Shown one piece after another: positions 26,714-36,252 of a stretch of DNA of 53,115 bases. The notes under the pieces were generated by a model. The model made no database searches. It was not told where the DNA came from and saw nothing but the letters and a program-made list of their open reading frames with translations. The stretch covers positions 1 through 53,115 of the forward strand of contig JAJZQG010000026.1 in NCBI GenBank assembly GCA_021847645.1. The letters are read 5' to 3'. This stretch comes from Myxococcales bacterium (GTDB taxonomy: Bacteria > Myxococcota_A > Polyangia > Polyangiales > Polyangiaceae). The stretch's first letter is position 1; each line of letters begins with the position of its first letter. Made by a program: the position numbers and the translations under genes.

Positions 26714-27340
26714 GTGGGAACTCTGATCATCGGCGTAGCAGGCGGCACTGGCTCTGGAAAGACCACCATCGCTCGCGCGTTGCTCGATGGGCTGCCGTCG
26801 ACGCGCGCGGTGCTGGTGCAGCACGACAGCTACTACCGAGACCAGCCCGACCTGACCTACGAGCAGCGTTCGGCGCAGAACTACGACCACCCGTCATCGC
26901 TCGAAACCGAGCTGCTCGCCAAGCACCTCGACGAGCTCAAGGCCAAGCGGCCAATACAGATGCCGGTCTACGACTTCGCGACACACCGTCGGTTGCCGGA
27001 GACCATTCTGGTCAAGCCGGCTCCGGTGATCATCGTCGAGGGCATCCTGGTGCTCGCCGAGAAGGTCATCCGCGATCAGATGCACATCAAGCTGTTCGTC
27101 GACACGGCGGCGGACATCCGCATGATGCGTCGAATCCGACGGGATCTGGAGGATCGCGGACGAACCTTCGCGCAGGTCCGCAAGCAGTACTACGAGACCG
27201 TGCGTCCGATGCACCTGGCGTTCGTCGAGCCGTCCAAGTCCTTCGCGGACATCATCATCCCCGAGGGCGGGGAGAACCGCGTGGCGGTCGACATGATCTT
27301 GGCGCGTGTCAAGCAGTGGCTGCAGCAGCTGGGCGTGTGA
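26714..27340 (+). CDS. udk: Uridine kinase
   Basis: This 208-residue kinase starts at GTG and opens with the P-loop IIGVAGGTGSGKTTIA. Uridine kinase landmarks follow: VLVQHDSYYRDQ, NYDHPSSLETELLAKHL, PVYDFATHRR and VIIVEGILVLAE, then the RRIRRDLEDRGRTF lid. It phosphorylates uridine and cytidine for nucleotide salvage. Length and motif order match the bacterial Udk family. The gene stands alone, 165 bases before the large kinase gene. Confidence 0.95.
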   Translation: MGTLIIGVAGGTGSGKTTIARALLDGLPSTRAVLVQHDSYYRDQPDLTYEQRSAQNYDHPSSLETELLAKHLDELKAKRPIQMPVYDFATHRRLPETILVKPAPVIIVEGILVLAEKVIRDQMHIKLFVDTAADIRMMRRIRRDLEDRGRTFAQVRKQYYETVRPMHLAFVEPSKSFADIIIPEGGENRVAVDMILARVKQWLQQLGV

Positions 27341-27505
27341 GCGCCGGGGCGAATCCTGGGGGGCTGGTCGCGGCGCGCAACGGAGCTACCATGTGAGGGT
27401 CGCTGCGGGTAACGTTGTCCCGCATCGGTCGAACCGAACCGTACGGGCCCGCGAGTACAGGGAGGACCCGGAGCGCCCGACACACCAGGGCGCGCGCATG
27501 GAACG

Positions 27506-30500
27506 ATGTCGAAGTCTGCCACAGGCCAGTTGCCCGAACGTCTCGCGCACTTCGAGATCCTGCGCCGGCTCGGCGTCGGGGGAATGGCCGAGGTGTTCCT
27601 GGCGAAGAAGCGCGGGGCTGAAGGCGTCTTCAAGCTGCTGGTGGTCAAGCGCATCCTGCCGGCCTACGGCGCCTCGCCGCGCTTCCGGGCGATGTTCGCG
27701 GAAGAAGCCAACCTCGCCACGCGCCTGAACCACCCCAACATCGTGCAGGTCTACGAGTTCCAGGACTTCGGCGAAGACGGCCAGCTGCTATCGATGGAGT
27801 TCGTCGAGGGCATCGATCTGGGCAAGTTGATGGTGGGCGCGCGGACACGCGGGATGCTGATCCCGCCGTGGGTGGCGGCCTACATCGTGGCCGAGGCGGC
27901 CAAGGGGCTGCACTACGCCCACGAGCGCAAGGACGAGCGGGGCGTGCCGCTGGAAATCGTGCATCGCGACGTCTCTCCGCAGAACATCCTGCTCAGCTAC
28001 GAGGGCGCGGCCAAGATCGCCGACTTCGGCGTGGCCACCGCCAACATGTTTCGCGACGAGGTCGGCGTGCTCAAGGGCAAGTACGGCTACATGTCGCCCG
28101 AGCAAGCGCGAGGCGAGCGGGTCGATCGACGCAGCGACATCTACGCGCTGGGCGTGATCCTGCACGAGATGCTGACGGGCAGGCCGCTGCATCCGGGGCT
28201 GTCGGGAGACGATCTGCTGGCAGCCGTGCGCTCCGGCCAGGTCGAGCCGCCGTCGCGCTACGTTCGCGATGTCCCGGCGCAGCTCGAGGGCGTGGTCATA
28301 CGCGCCTTGTCGCCGCGCCGAGAGCAGCGCCACCAGACGGCGCGGGATCTGGCAGGCGCCATCGCGCGCGCGATGCTCCAGCAGCAGGTGCTGATCGACG
28401 CCGCGACGCTCGAGTCGACGATCGCGTCGCTGGCAGGGCGAGAGAACACCTCTCCGGGAGTGGCGGACGGCGCGGTGAACTCGCCGGTGGAGTCGGCGAG
28501 CGCGTTGGTTTCGCAGCACACGGTCGCGGCGACCCGCAACGCGCGAGGGGGCACGCCTGGGGATCGCTCCGAATCGCAAGCCGACAGCAGCATCTCGGAG
28601 GCTGCCGACGAGCGCGGCGATCGGCTCGCGCGCGAAGTGCGGCACGTTGCGCTCGTTTCGGTGCGGCTGCGGGGCTTCGAGGCGCTGCGCGAGCGGGCCG
28701 GTGGCGCCAAGGCCGCCGCGGTCGAGCACGACATCCGCACCATGTTCGATCAGCTAGCCTTCAAGCGGAGCTCTCGCTTCTCGTGGCTCTCGGACGACCA
28801 GGTCCGCGCGGTAGTCGGCCTCGCCGCCGATCCGTCCCGCGCTGCCCACGACGCGGCCAGCCTGGCCATCGACATCCACGAGTTCCTGGGCAACTCCTCG
28901 GACGACTGGCCCGTGCCCATCACGGCCTCCATCGGCATCGTTCGGGGCGTGGCGTCGGGGCGTCGCGACAAGCAGGGTCACCTCATCCAGCACAAGGTCC
29001 AGGCGCGGGCGGAGGACATCGCAGCCCTGCTGGCGTCCAAGGCACCCGAGGTCGCCACCTGGGTCGCGGGCGGCATCCACCGGCTCGTGCGCGACGACTT
29101 CGAGTGGCGCGACGCGCCGTCGATCGAGCTGGACGACTCGATGCCCGAAGATCTGCCGCGCACCATGCGCCTTCACGCGCTGCTGCGGCCGTTGACTCGC
29201 GAGGAGCGAGAAGCACGGCGTGCCGACAGCACCTCGGACCTCATCGGACGCGACACGGAGAAGGCGGACCTGCAGTCCGCGTTTCACCACGCCACGCAGC
29301 CGTCGGGCTCCGATACGCGCGGCCGGGTCGTGGCCCGGGTCGTGGTCGGCGAGATGGGCATCGGCAAGAGCGCTCTGGTCGACACGTTCCTGCACGAGCT
29401 CGACGCCGAGGTGACGCTGGTGCGTATCGACTGCTCGCCGGCCCACACCGAGATTGCGCTCGGTGGCGTGGCTTCCCTGATCCGCGGTCTGACCGGTACC
29501 TCCGCCGAGCAAACGTTCGAGGATGTCGCGGGCATCATCCTGGAGGCCATCGGACCAGGCCTGCCCGCGGCCAACCTCATCGCGTTCCGTCTTGCCGAGC
29601 TCGCGACCGGAAAGCCCGTCGAGCACTACGACGATCAGGACGTGTCGTATGTCCGCAAGCTCGTGGTCAACGGTGTGCGGCGCCTGGTGGCCTTCATCGC
29701 GAGGACCCGGCCGGTGGTCATCGTGTTCGACGGCTTGCAGTGGGCCGACCGTCCGAGCCTGGAGATGTTCTCCGAGCTTCTCGGGTCGCAGGAGCCGATC
29801 CCGGTGTTGGTTCTGGCTCTGACCCGTCCCGACGATCGGGTCATGCCGTTCCTCGAGCAACTGGTGCGTGTCGAGCTGCGGGGACTTCGGCCCGACGAGC
29901 AGGTGAGGCTGGTGGCAGCTCGGCTGGGCGTGCAGGACGGGGTTGCCAGCGCATGTGCGGATCTGATCCCGCGGGTGGGCGGCAACCCGTTCTTCTTGCT
30001 GGAGATGGTCGAGGCGCTGCTGGAGCGAGGCAGCCTCGAGATCCAGGAGCGGGCCGGCCGGCAGGTGCTTGTGCGAACGCAGCACGCGGCCGCGCGCGGG
30101 CAGGCGCTTCCGTCGACGCTCGGCCAGCTCATCGCGGACCGCGTGGAGGAGTTGCCGCCGGAGGAGCGCGACGTGGTGCGGTGGCTGGCGGTGGCGGGCG
30201 GCCCGCTGCTCGGCGACGACATCGTGACGCTGGGCAGGCTGGGCAGCCAGGAGCCCATCGCGCGGCTTTGCGCGCGCGGCATGTGCGATCGCAGGGGCGA
30301 CATGGTCGACTTCCGCTACCCGATCACGCGCGACGTGGCCTACCGCATGATCGCCGCGGAGGAGCGGGTGATCTTGCACGGGCGTCTGGGCTTGCACCTG
30401 TCGTCGTCGCCGATTGCCTCGGGGCTGTCCGCAGTCATCGTCGCGCGACATCTGGCCAAGGGGCGCATGCCGTCGCGGGCGGCGGACCTGTACCTGGAGG

Positions 30501-31897
30501 CGGCGCAGGCGGCGCGCACGGGTTACCAGACCCAGCTGGCCTCGCGCTACTTCCAGCGCGCACTCGCGCTGCTGGAGCCCACCGATCTGCGCTGCCTGCG
30601 GGCCCACGAGGCGCTCGAAGGCATCTGCCGCCTGCTGGGGCGTCACAAGGATCGCAAGCGACACCTGCAGAAGCTGCGGTCGTTGGCGGCCCGATCGGGC
30701 AACGCGCAGTGGGTGGCCCTGGCGCTGCTGCGCACGGCCATCTTCGACTACGACGAGAACCTTTTCGAGAAGTGCGTGACCGCATGCCGGCAGTGCAGCG
30801 AGACGGCCCGGCTTGCCAAGGCTCCGCACATCGAGGTCGAGTCCCTGTCGACGATGGGCGAGGCCATGCGCGAGCTGGGGGATCTGCAAGGCGCGCTGGC
30901 GGCCTGCGACCGCGCGCTGGAGCTCGCCAAGAACCCTGCCGTCTCGCCCCGCGTGCGCGCCGACGTCTTGCGCTCGCGCGGGCTGCTGCTGCGCCGTGTC
31001 GGTCGTGTGCGCGAAGCCGTCGACTGCCATGTGGAAGCGATCGCGGTCTTCCGGCGGGTGGGCGCCCGACGCCCCGAGGCGCGCGCGATGAACGCGCTGG
31101 CGTTCGCCATGTTCGTGCTCGAGCGATTCGAGGACTCGATCGCGCTGGCGTTGGCGTCCATCAGCATCGACTTGGCGATCGGAGGGCGGTTCCAGCTGGC
31201 CAAGACGCTGTCGAACATCGGCCAGGCCTACGCGCGTCTCGGGGACCTGCCGCGAGGCATGGCCTACCTGGAGCGCGCCCGTGAGGCGCACGAGCGCTAC
31301 GGCGACCAGGACTCGAAGACCGACACGCTGCTGGTTTCCGCGGAAGTCATGCTCGAGTCCGGCGACCCGGATGCCGCCCGCTCCTTGTGCCTCGATGCAG
31401 CGGCGCTCACGTCGGTCACGCGCAGTGCGTACGACGAGATCCACGAGAAGATCGTGCGTGCGTTGCTCGACCGAGCGTCGGGCGCCTCGGCTGCGGCGCT
31501 GGTGCTCGCTGCGGAAGCGCGGCGCGTGGCGGAAGACCAAGCGCTGGTGAGCTTCCACTGCTGGGCGACGGCGGTGGAAGCGGCGGCGCGCGTGGATCTC
31601 GGGGAGATCCACACGGGCATTCTGCTGGCGACAACGGCGCTGGGCTCGGTCTCGGCCGTGCAGGGCTCGGAGTACGGACTGGAAGTGTGCTGCCTGTGTT
31701 GGGACACGCTGCGGCGCGCCGGCTCGCCCCAGGCCGAGGAAGCCCGTCGCGTCGCGGCGTCGCGGGCCAACGAGATCGCCAGCCACATCCGCGATCAACG
31801 CCTTCGCTCGTTGTTCTTGGAGCGGCGCATGGTCACGCGGGTGTTGGGACACGGCTCGGACCGCGCGGAGACCTCTCCCAGCCAGCAGCCGTCCTGA
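27506..31897 (+). CDS. Giant Ser/Thr protein kinase with pseudo-cyclase, AAA ATPase and TPR domains
   Basis: This 1463-residue signalling protein begins with a PknB-like kinase (about 14-290): glycine loop GVGGMAEVF, catalytic Lys48 in VVKR, HRDVSPQN at 153-160 and DFG at 173-175. The domain at about 377-545 resembles class III nucleotide cyclases (VRLRGFEALRERAGG, SDDQVRAVVGLAAD), but the metal-binding Asp expected in the first strand is absent. Next comes a STAND/AAA-type ATPase with P-loop GEMGIGKSALVD (about 615-622). The last 450 or so residues are helical TPR-like repeats. This architecture is typical of large myxobacterial kinases that integrate stress or developmental signals. It is probably cytoplasmic, as no membrane helix is visible. 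Confidence 0.92.
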   Translation: MSKSATGQLPERLAHFEILRRLGVGGMAEVFLAKKRGAEGVFKLLVVKRILPAYGASPRFRAMFAEEANLATRLNHPNIVQVYEFQDFGEDGQLLSMEFVEGIDLGKLMVGARTRGMLIPPWVAAYIVAEAAKGLHYAHERKDERGVPLEIVHRDVSPQNILLSYEGAAKIADFGVATANMFRDEVGVLKGKYGYMSPEQARGERVDRRSDIYALGVILHEMLTGRPLHPGLSGDDLLAAVRSGQVEPPSRYVRDVPAQLEGVVIRALSPRREQRHQTARDLAGAIARAMLQQQVLIDAATLESTIASLAGRENTSPGVADGAVNSPVESASALVSQHTVAATRNARGGTPGDRSESQADSSISEAADERGDRLAREVRHVALVSVRLRGFEALRERAGGAKAAAVEHDIRTMFDQLAFKRSSRFSWLSDDQVRAVVGLAADPSRAAHDAASLAIDIHEFLGNSSDDWPVPITASIGIVRGVASGRRDKQGHLIQHKVQARAEDIAALLASKAPEVATWVAGGIHRLVRDDFEWRDAPSIELDDSMPEDLPRTMRLHALLRPLTREEREARRADSTSDLIGRDTEKADLQSAFHHATQPSGSDTRGRVVARVVVGEMGIGKSALVDTFLHELDAEVTLVRIDCSPAHTEIALGGVASLIRGLTGTSAEQTFEDVAGIILEAIGPGLPAANLIAFRLAELATGKPVEHYDDQDVSYVRKLVVNGVRRLVAFIARTRPVVIVFDGLQWADRPSLEMFSELLGSQEPIPVLVLALTRPDDRVMPFLEQLVRVELRGLRPDEQVRLVAARLGVQDGVASACADLIPRVGGNPFFLLEMVEALLERGSLEIQERAGRQVLVRTQHAAARGQALPSTLGQLIADRVEELPPEERDVVRWLAVAGGPLLGDDIVTLGRLGSQEPIARLCARGMCDRRGDMVDFRYPITRDVAYRMIAAEERVILHGRLGLHLSSSPIASGLSAVIVARHLAKGRMPSRAADLYLEAAQAARTGYQTQLASRYFQRALALLEPTDLRCLRAHEALEGICRLLGRHKDRKRHLQKLRSLAARSGNAQWVALALLRTAIFDYDENLFEKCVTACRQCSETARLAKAPHIEVESLSTMGEAMRELGDLQGALAACDRALELAKNPAVSPRVRADVLRSRGLLLRRVGRVREAVDCHVEAIAVFRRVGARRPEARAMNALAFAMFVLERFEDSIALALASISIDLAIGGRFQLAKTLSNIGQAYARLGDLPRGMAYLERAREAHERYGDQDSKTDTLLVSAEVMLESGDPDAARSLCLDAAALTSVTRSAYDEIHEKIVRALLDRASGASAAALVLAAEARRVAEDQALVSFHCWATAVEAAARVDLGEIHTGILLATTALGSVSAVQGSEYGLEVCCLCWDTLRRAGSPQAEEARRVAASRANEIASHIRDQRLRSLFLERRMVTRVLGHGSDRAETSPSQQPS

Positions 31898-32036
31898 GCG
31901 CCGGTGGCCTCTGTGCCGCAACGCGTTGCCGCAACAGATTCGTTTCACCGATGCAAAGACCGCCCGAGTCGATGTCCGCAACCGGCCGTAATTGCATCGC
32001 ACCTTCGTGGCATGTCACTTGAACCGCGTTCGCGAC

Positions 32037-32085
32037 GCAGCGACCGAGTGGTGAGCCCCCCCCGCCCCGGTCGCTGCCTTTTTTT
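32037..32085 (+). terminator. Rho-independent terminator
   Basis: A perfect 10-base stem (GCAGCGACCG at 32037-32046 with CGGTCGCTGC at 32068-32077) is followed by a run of seven T. It lies 140 bases after the giant kinase stop and before the next gene on the same strand. Confidence 0.85.
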
Positions 32086-32139
32086 GTTTGTCTCGCCGCG
32101 ACGCTGCCGCAGGACCCGTCCCGCACTATCCTGCGCTCC

Positions 32140-33006
32140 ATGCTCGACACGCTCCAGGCGTTCCTGGCCTTGAATCTCGATGTTGGTTCGATCCGCCGGG
32201 TCGCCGCCGTGCAGCGAACACTGCGATCCACACCCGAGGGGTCGGCGGCGTCCATGGCGTGGGTCACGCCGACGAATCTGCACCTGGCCGTTCGGGTGCT
32301 GGGGGACATGGATCGGGCGACAGGTCCGGCCTTGTTGGGCGCGCTCCGCGCCGTGGCCGAAGGCCTGTCGGGCTCGCGGGTGCAACTCGGCGCGCCGGAG
32401 GGCTACCCTGCGCCGGATCGTTGTCGTCTGTTGTTGGTTCGCGCGGCGGACGCCACGGGAGGACTGGGGCAGGCCGTCGAAGCGCTGGAGAACACCGTGC
32501 AGCGATTCGGGTTCGCCCCTGCCAACCAGCCGGTCGAGCCGGTGCTGGTGTTGGCGCGCGCGGCCGAGGCGCTAGATGTCACGGCATGGTTGTCGGCTGC
32601 AGCATCCTCGCCGTTGGGCGAGGCGCGCGTCACCGAGCTTGCGTTGTACGTCGCCGAGATCAAGCACGAAGGCGCGGAGTACACGGCGCTGGGCCGCTTG
32701 TCGGTCACCGCGCCGATCCCGGCCAGGTCGCATCGCCCCTCGAGAGCGCCCAAGCCGTCGCAGCGACCGAAGACGCGCAGCAAGCCGCCGGTCGCCGAGC
32801 CCACGCCCGCGCCTGCCCACCAGCCGGCGGCCATTCCGAAGCCGCCTCGGCTGCCCTCGGTCGCCGCGCCAGCTCCGAACGCGCCAGCGCAGGACGCGGT
32901 TCCGGCCCGCTCCGAGATCCCGCCTCCCCCGCCCTCGCGGCCGCTGATTGCGCCCTTACCCCCGGCCCTCGAAGAGGAGCTGCCCGACGAGGACGAGTGG
33001 AAGTGA
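32140..33006 (+). CDS. Degenerate ThpR/LigT-like 2H phosphoesterase with proline-rich tail
   Basis: This 288-residue protein has an N-terminal ThpR-like domain (about 1-190): LQAFLALNLD, WVTPTNLHLAVRVLGDM (first HxTx position, reading HLAV) and PANQPVEPVLVLARA (second HxTx position, with the His replaced by Val). ThpR enzymes hydrolyse RNA 2',3'-cyclic phosphates with two HxT motifs. Here the second His and both motif Thr residues are lost, so catalysis is unlikely. The last 100 residues are Pro/Ala/Lys-rich and end acidic (EEELPDEDEWK). The protein may bind RNA or a protein rather than act as an enzyme. It follows a clear terminator and precedes the dehydratase gene by 19 bases. Confidence 0.75.
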   Translation: MLDTLQAFLALNLDVGSIRRVAAVQRTLRSTPEGSAASMAWVTPTNLHLAVRVLGDMDRATGPALLGALRAVAEGLSGSRVQLGAPEGYPAPDRCRLLLVRAADATGGLGQAVEALENTVQRFGFAPANQPVEPVLVLARAAEALDVTAWLSAAASSPLGEARVTELALYVAEIKHEGAEYTALGRLSVTAPIPARSHRPSRAPKPSQRPKTRSKPPVAEPTPAPAHQPAAIPKPPRLPSVAAPAPNAPAQDAVPARSEIPPPPPSRPLIAPLPPALEEELPDEDEWK

Positions 33007-33025
33007 CGGCTCGGCGCGGGCACAC

Positions 33026-34081
33026 ATGAGACACTTCGCGATCTCCGCACCGCCGGCAACGTGGGCCGACGAACCCGTCGACGAGGCTCGGGTGCAGGCG
33101 GCCAGGGCGCTGCGCGATCGTTTTCCGACAGCGTCGCTGCGACCTGTGCAGCTGCGTCGTGCCCACCAGCTCGACGCGACCGCGGATCGGTCGGGCGCCA
33201 CGCGGGTCTGGCTCGCGTGCGAGTGTCTGCAGGTGACCGGCTCCTTCAAGGTCCGGGGAGCGCTGTGTGCGTTGCAGCGCGCGCTGTCGGACGGCCATCG
33301 CCACGTGGTGGCGGCGTCCGCCGGCAATCACGGGGCCGGGGTGGCGCACGCGGCCCGAACGCTTGGGCTGCGCGCGACGATCGTTGCGCCGGCAGCAGCG
33401 CCCCAGGTCAAGCTGGCGAAGATGATCGGCGACAGTGTCGAGGTGATCCGTGCGCAGGGCGGCTACGACGACGCGGAGCGTGTGGCCAGGGATCTCGCGA
33501 AGCGCAGCGGGATACCCTTCGTGTCGCCCTACGACGACGACGACGTGTTGACGGGCAATGGTGCGTCCTTGGCGTTCGAGTTGGTGGCATCGCTCGGGCG
33601 CATCCCGCAATGCGTGCTGACGCCGATCGGTGGTGGCGGATTGGCGACCGGACTCGCGTTGGGCCTCGAAGCGTGCTCCCGTGGCGACGGCGTCAAGCGC
33701 GTCTGGACCGTTCAATCCGAGGCTTGCCCCGCCTTCGCTTTGTCGGTGGTGACGGGCAAGGTGGTGGAGCAACTCGAGCCGCAGGGCCCGACGCTGGCGG
33801 AAGGCTTGGAAGGGGGAATCAGCCGTCGCGCTGCGGCGCGGGTTGCCGCGCGGGTGGCAGGAGTGAGCGTGGTCTCGGAGGCGTCGATAGCGCGCGCGAT
33901 GGCCGGGTTATGGGGGAGCTTCGGCCTGCGCGTGGAGGGCTCGGCGGCGGCGGCCGCGGTCCCGGCGTTCGAGGGCCTGCCTGCCGGGTGTTGCGGAGGG
34001 GATGTCGTGGTGTTGTTGACGGGCGGCAACGTGGACGAACAAGTCATGCGGGCTGTGGTGGGGAACACCGGAGGCTGCTAG
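33026..34081 (+). CDS. PLP-dependent threonine/serine dehydratase-like enzyme
   Basis: This 351-residue fold-type II PLP enzyme has the Schiff-base lysine in TGSFKVRGAL, the substrate loop SAGNHGAGVAHAA and the phosphate-binding glycine loop TPIGGGGLATGL. The order and length match the catalytic domain of biosynthetic or catabolic threonine dehydratases without an ACT regulatory domain, so feedback control is not expected. It would deaminate threonine or serine to a 2-oxoacid. The ATG at 33026 is close behind the pseudo-ThpR gene. Related serine racemases share these motifs and cannot be excluded. Confidence 0.9.
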   Translation: MRHFAISAPPATWADEPVDEARVQAARALRDRFPTASLRPVQLRRAHQLDATADRSGATRVWLACECLQVTGSFKVRGALCALQRALSDGHRHVVAASAGNHGAGVAHAARTLGLRATIVAPAAAPQVKLAKMIGDSVEVIRAQGGYDDAERVARDLAKRSGIPFVSPYDDDDVLTGNGASLAFELVASLGRIPQCVLTPIGGGGLATGLALGLEACSRGDGVKRVWTVQSEACPAFALSVVTGKVVEQLEPQGPTLAEGLEGGISRRAAARVAARVAGVSVVSEASIARAMAGLWGSFGLRVEGSAAAAAVPAFEGLPAGCCGGDVVVLLTGGNVDEQVMRAVVGNTGGC

Positions 34082-34170
34082 ATTCACCCGGTGTGTTGGC
34101 AGGCCGGTGCGAGCGCCGGCAGGCTGCCTTCAAACGGGCCAGCGTTGGCCCGTGCGGTTTCGGACGGCGC

Positions 34171-36120
34171 ATGCGAGCCAAGACCACAGGTGATACTCGA
34201 CTGCTCGACCGGCTGCTTGCGGACAGCAAGATCGCGGCCCAGCAGTACGAGGCTGCGCTGTTGCACTTCCAGGCGCACGGCGGGCACATCGAGGAATCGC
34301 TGCTCGAGGTCAACGCCCTGAGTGAGGCGGATCTGCTCAAGTACCTGGCGGCGCTGCACAAGACGCGGTTCGTGTCGACCGAGAAGCTGTCCAAGGCGGA
34401 CATCGGGCGCACCACGCTCGAGCTTCTGCCGCGCAAGGTCGCCGAGAAGTACGGCATCTTCCCGGTGCTCTACGACCCGGATGGGGCGGTGTTGTCGGTG
34501 GTGATGGCGGACCCGGACAACTTCGAAGCGCTCAAGGAAGTGCAGATGGTCTCCGGGGCGCGGGAGGTCCGTGCGTTTGTCGCGCGTCCGGCGGCCGTGC
34601 GCGCGGCGATCGCCAAGGCGTATGCCGGTGACATCCACGCCTTTGCGGTGCTGGATCGGACGGCGCACGCGCAGTTCGAGAAGATGCTCGACGTCTACGA
34701 GCGGAACCTCGTGAGCGAAGAGACCATGGCCGTGGCCCTGGCGGACACCCGCACCAGGGAGCGCACCTTGTCCGGCGAGAGCCTGGATCGAGCGCCGTCA
34801 GGGTCGAGCGTGGGATCGACCACCGCGGTGACGTCCGAGGCGATGGTCGAGACCCTCAACGTCATGGTCAGCCTGCTGGAGAACACGCGTCCGGACCTGC
34901 GCGGGCATTCTTCCCACGTGGCGCGGCTCACGCGAAAGATCGCCGAGCGCATCGGGATCCCGCAGAACGACGTACTGGCGCTGGTAGTGGCGGCGCACTT
35001 GCACGATCTGGGCAAGATGAGCGCCTACCACCTGACCTCGCTGAACGTCTCGCAGTACGAGGGCCACAAGGTGGCCGCGCAGAAGTCGTACTTGACGCCC
35101 AAGCGGCTGATGAACGCGGTGGATCTTTCACCGGTAACGATCTCCACGCTCGAGGCGATGTACGAGCAATACGACGGCAAGGGGATGCCCGGCGCGCTGT
35201 CGGGCAAGGACATCCCGCTGGGCAGTCGCATCCTGGCGATCACGGACACCTACGCGGACCTGACCCAGAATCCGCGTAATCCCTTCAGGAAGGCGCTTCG
35301 TCCGCTGGAGGCCTGTGAGGTGCTGGCCCGCTACAGGGGGACGGTGTTCGACCCGAACATCGTGGACCTGTTCAAGCACGTGGTCACGGGCGACGACATG
35401 ATGGCGCGGCTGCTGGCCAATCGTCACAAGGCGCTGCTCATCGACGCGGACCCCGAGGAAACGACGCTGCTGGAGCTGCGGATGATCGAGCAGGGCTTCG
35501 AGGTTTCGATCGCCAGGGCATCGGACCTGGCGTTCAAGCTCCTTCAGGCCGGAGACATCGAGATCGTGGTGGCCGAGATAGAGCTCAAGCCCCAGGACGG
35601 CTTCGCGTTGCTCTCGGATGTGCGGGAGCAGAGCTGGGGTCGTGAGCTGCCGTGGGTGATCCTGTCACGCAGCGCATCCCGGGCGGACGTGCAGAAGGGC
35701 TTCGAGTTGGGAGCCTCGGACTTCGTGGTCAAGCCCACGCCGCCCGACGTGTTCGTCGCCAAGCTCAAGCAGATCATCGAGCGCGCGACCACGACGCACG
35801 CGGCAAAGGGCGTGGTGGGCTCGTTGTCGGAGATGTCGCTGCCGGACATCGTGCAGATCCTGTGGCACGGCCGCAAGTCGGGGGCGCTGCGCATTCGCGC
35901 ACGGGGTGAGACCGGCGAGCTGCACTTCAAGGACGGGAACATCGTCAACGCGTTGTTCGGCAAAGCCCGCGGCGAAGACGCCTTCTACGCGATGCTGAAA
36001 TTGAGCGAGGGCGAATTCGGCCTGGACCCGAACTTCGTGCCGCAGGCCCAGGTCATCAACCAGAGTCCGGAGGCGCTTCTGCTCGAGGGCATGAGGCGGC
36101 TCGATGAAGGCGCCATCTAG
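34171..36120 (+). CDS. GspE_N - HD-GYP-like - receiver-like - DUF4388 signalling protein
   Basis: This 649-residue protein has four modules. The N-terminal 150 residues resemble the GspE/MshE N-domain (LLADSKIAAQQYEAAL, KVAEKYGIFPVLYD), a possible c-di-GMP-binding type. Next is an HD domain with AHLHDLGKM and a GYP-like YEQYDGKGMPGAL; the HHE metal-ligand region preceding GYP is altered to AMYEQ, so phosphodiesterase activity is uncertain. A receiver-like domain follows, with the phosphoacceptor site reading VVAEIELKPQDG (Glu in the Asp position) and the KP motif kept (VVKPTPP). The C-terminus is a DUF4388/PATAN domain (VGSLSEMSLPDIVQIL). The protein probably binds second messenger or partner proteins rather than degrading c-di-GMP. 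Confidence 0.85.
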   Translation: MRAKTTGDTRLLDRLLADSKIAAQQYEAALLHFQAHGGHIEESLLEVNALSEADLLKYLAALHKTRFVSTEKLSKADIGRTTLELLPRKVAEKYGIFPVLYDPDGAVLSVVMADPDNFEALKEVQMVSGAREVRAFVARPAAVRAAIAKAYAGDIHAFAVLDRTAHAQFEKMLDVYERNLVSEETMAVALADTRTRERTLSGESLDRAPSGSSVGSTTAVTSEAMVETLNVMVSLLENTRPDLRGHSSHVARLTRKIAERIGIPQNDVLALVVAAHLHDLGKMSAYHLTSLNVSQYEGHKVAAQKSYLTPKRLMNAVDLSPVTISTLEAMYEQYDGKGMPGALSGKDIPLGSRILAITDTYADLTQNPRNPFRKALRPLEACEVLARYRGTVFDPNIVDLFKHVVTGDDMMARLLANRHKALLIDADPEETTLLELRMIEQGFEVSIARASDLAFKLLQAGDIEIVVAEIELKPQDGFALLSDVREQSWGRELPWVILSRSASRADVQKGFELGASDFVVKPTPPDVFVAKLKQIIERATTTHAAKGVVGSLSEMSLPDIVQILWHGRKSGALRIRARGETGELHFKDGNIVNALFGKARGEDAFYAMLKLSEGEFGLDPNFVPQAQVINQSPEALLLEGMRRLDEGAI

Positions 36121-36252
36121 GGCTGATTGGTGCAGGACAAGGTGCTGGCTGCGGTGCGCCACGGCTCCCTCGGGAGTGTCTCCGGTCCCGGATATGCTAC
36201 GCTCGGCCTTGATCACCCCCACAAAGCTCGTCTCCGGGGGGGAGTACTCGCT

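Noticed and set aside
28754..32002. A 1082-codon antisense frame through the giant kinase gene
   Set aside because: The kinase, ATPase and TPR motifs are on the other strand; the antisense product shows no domain.
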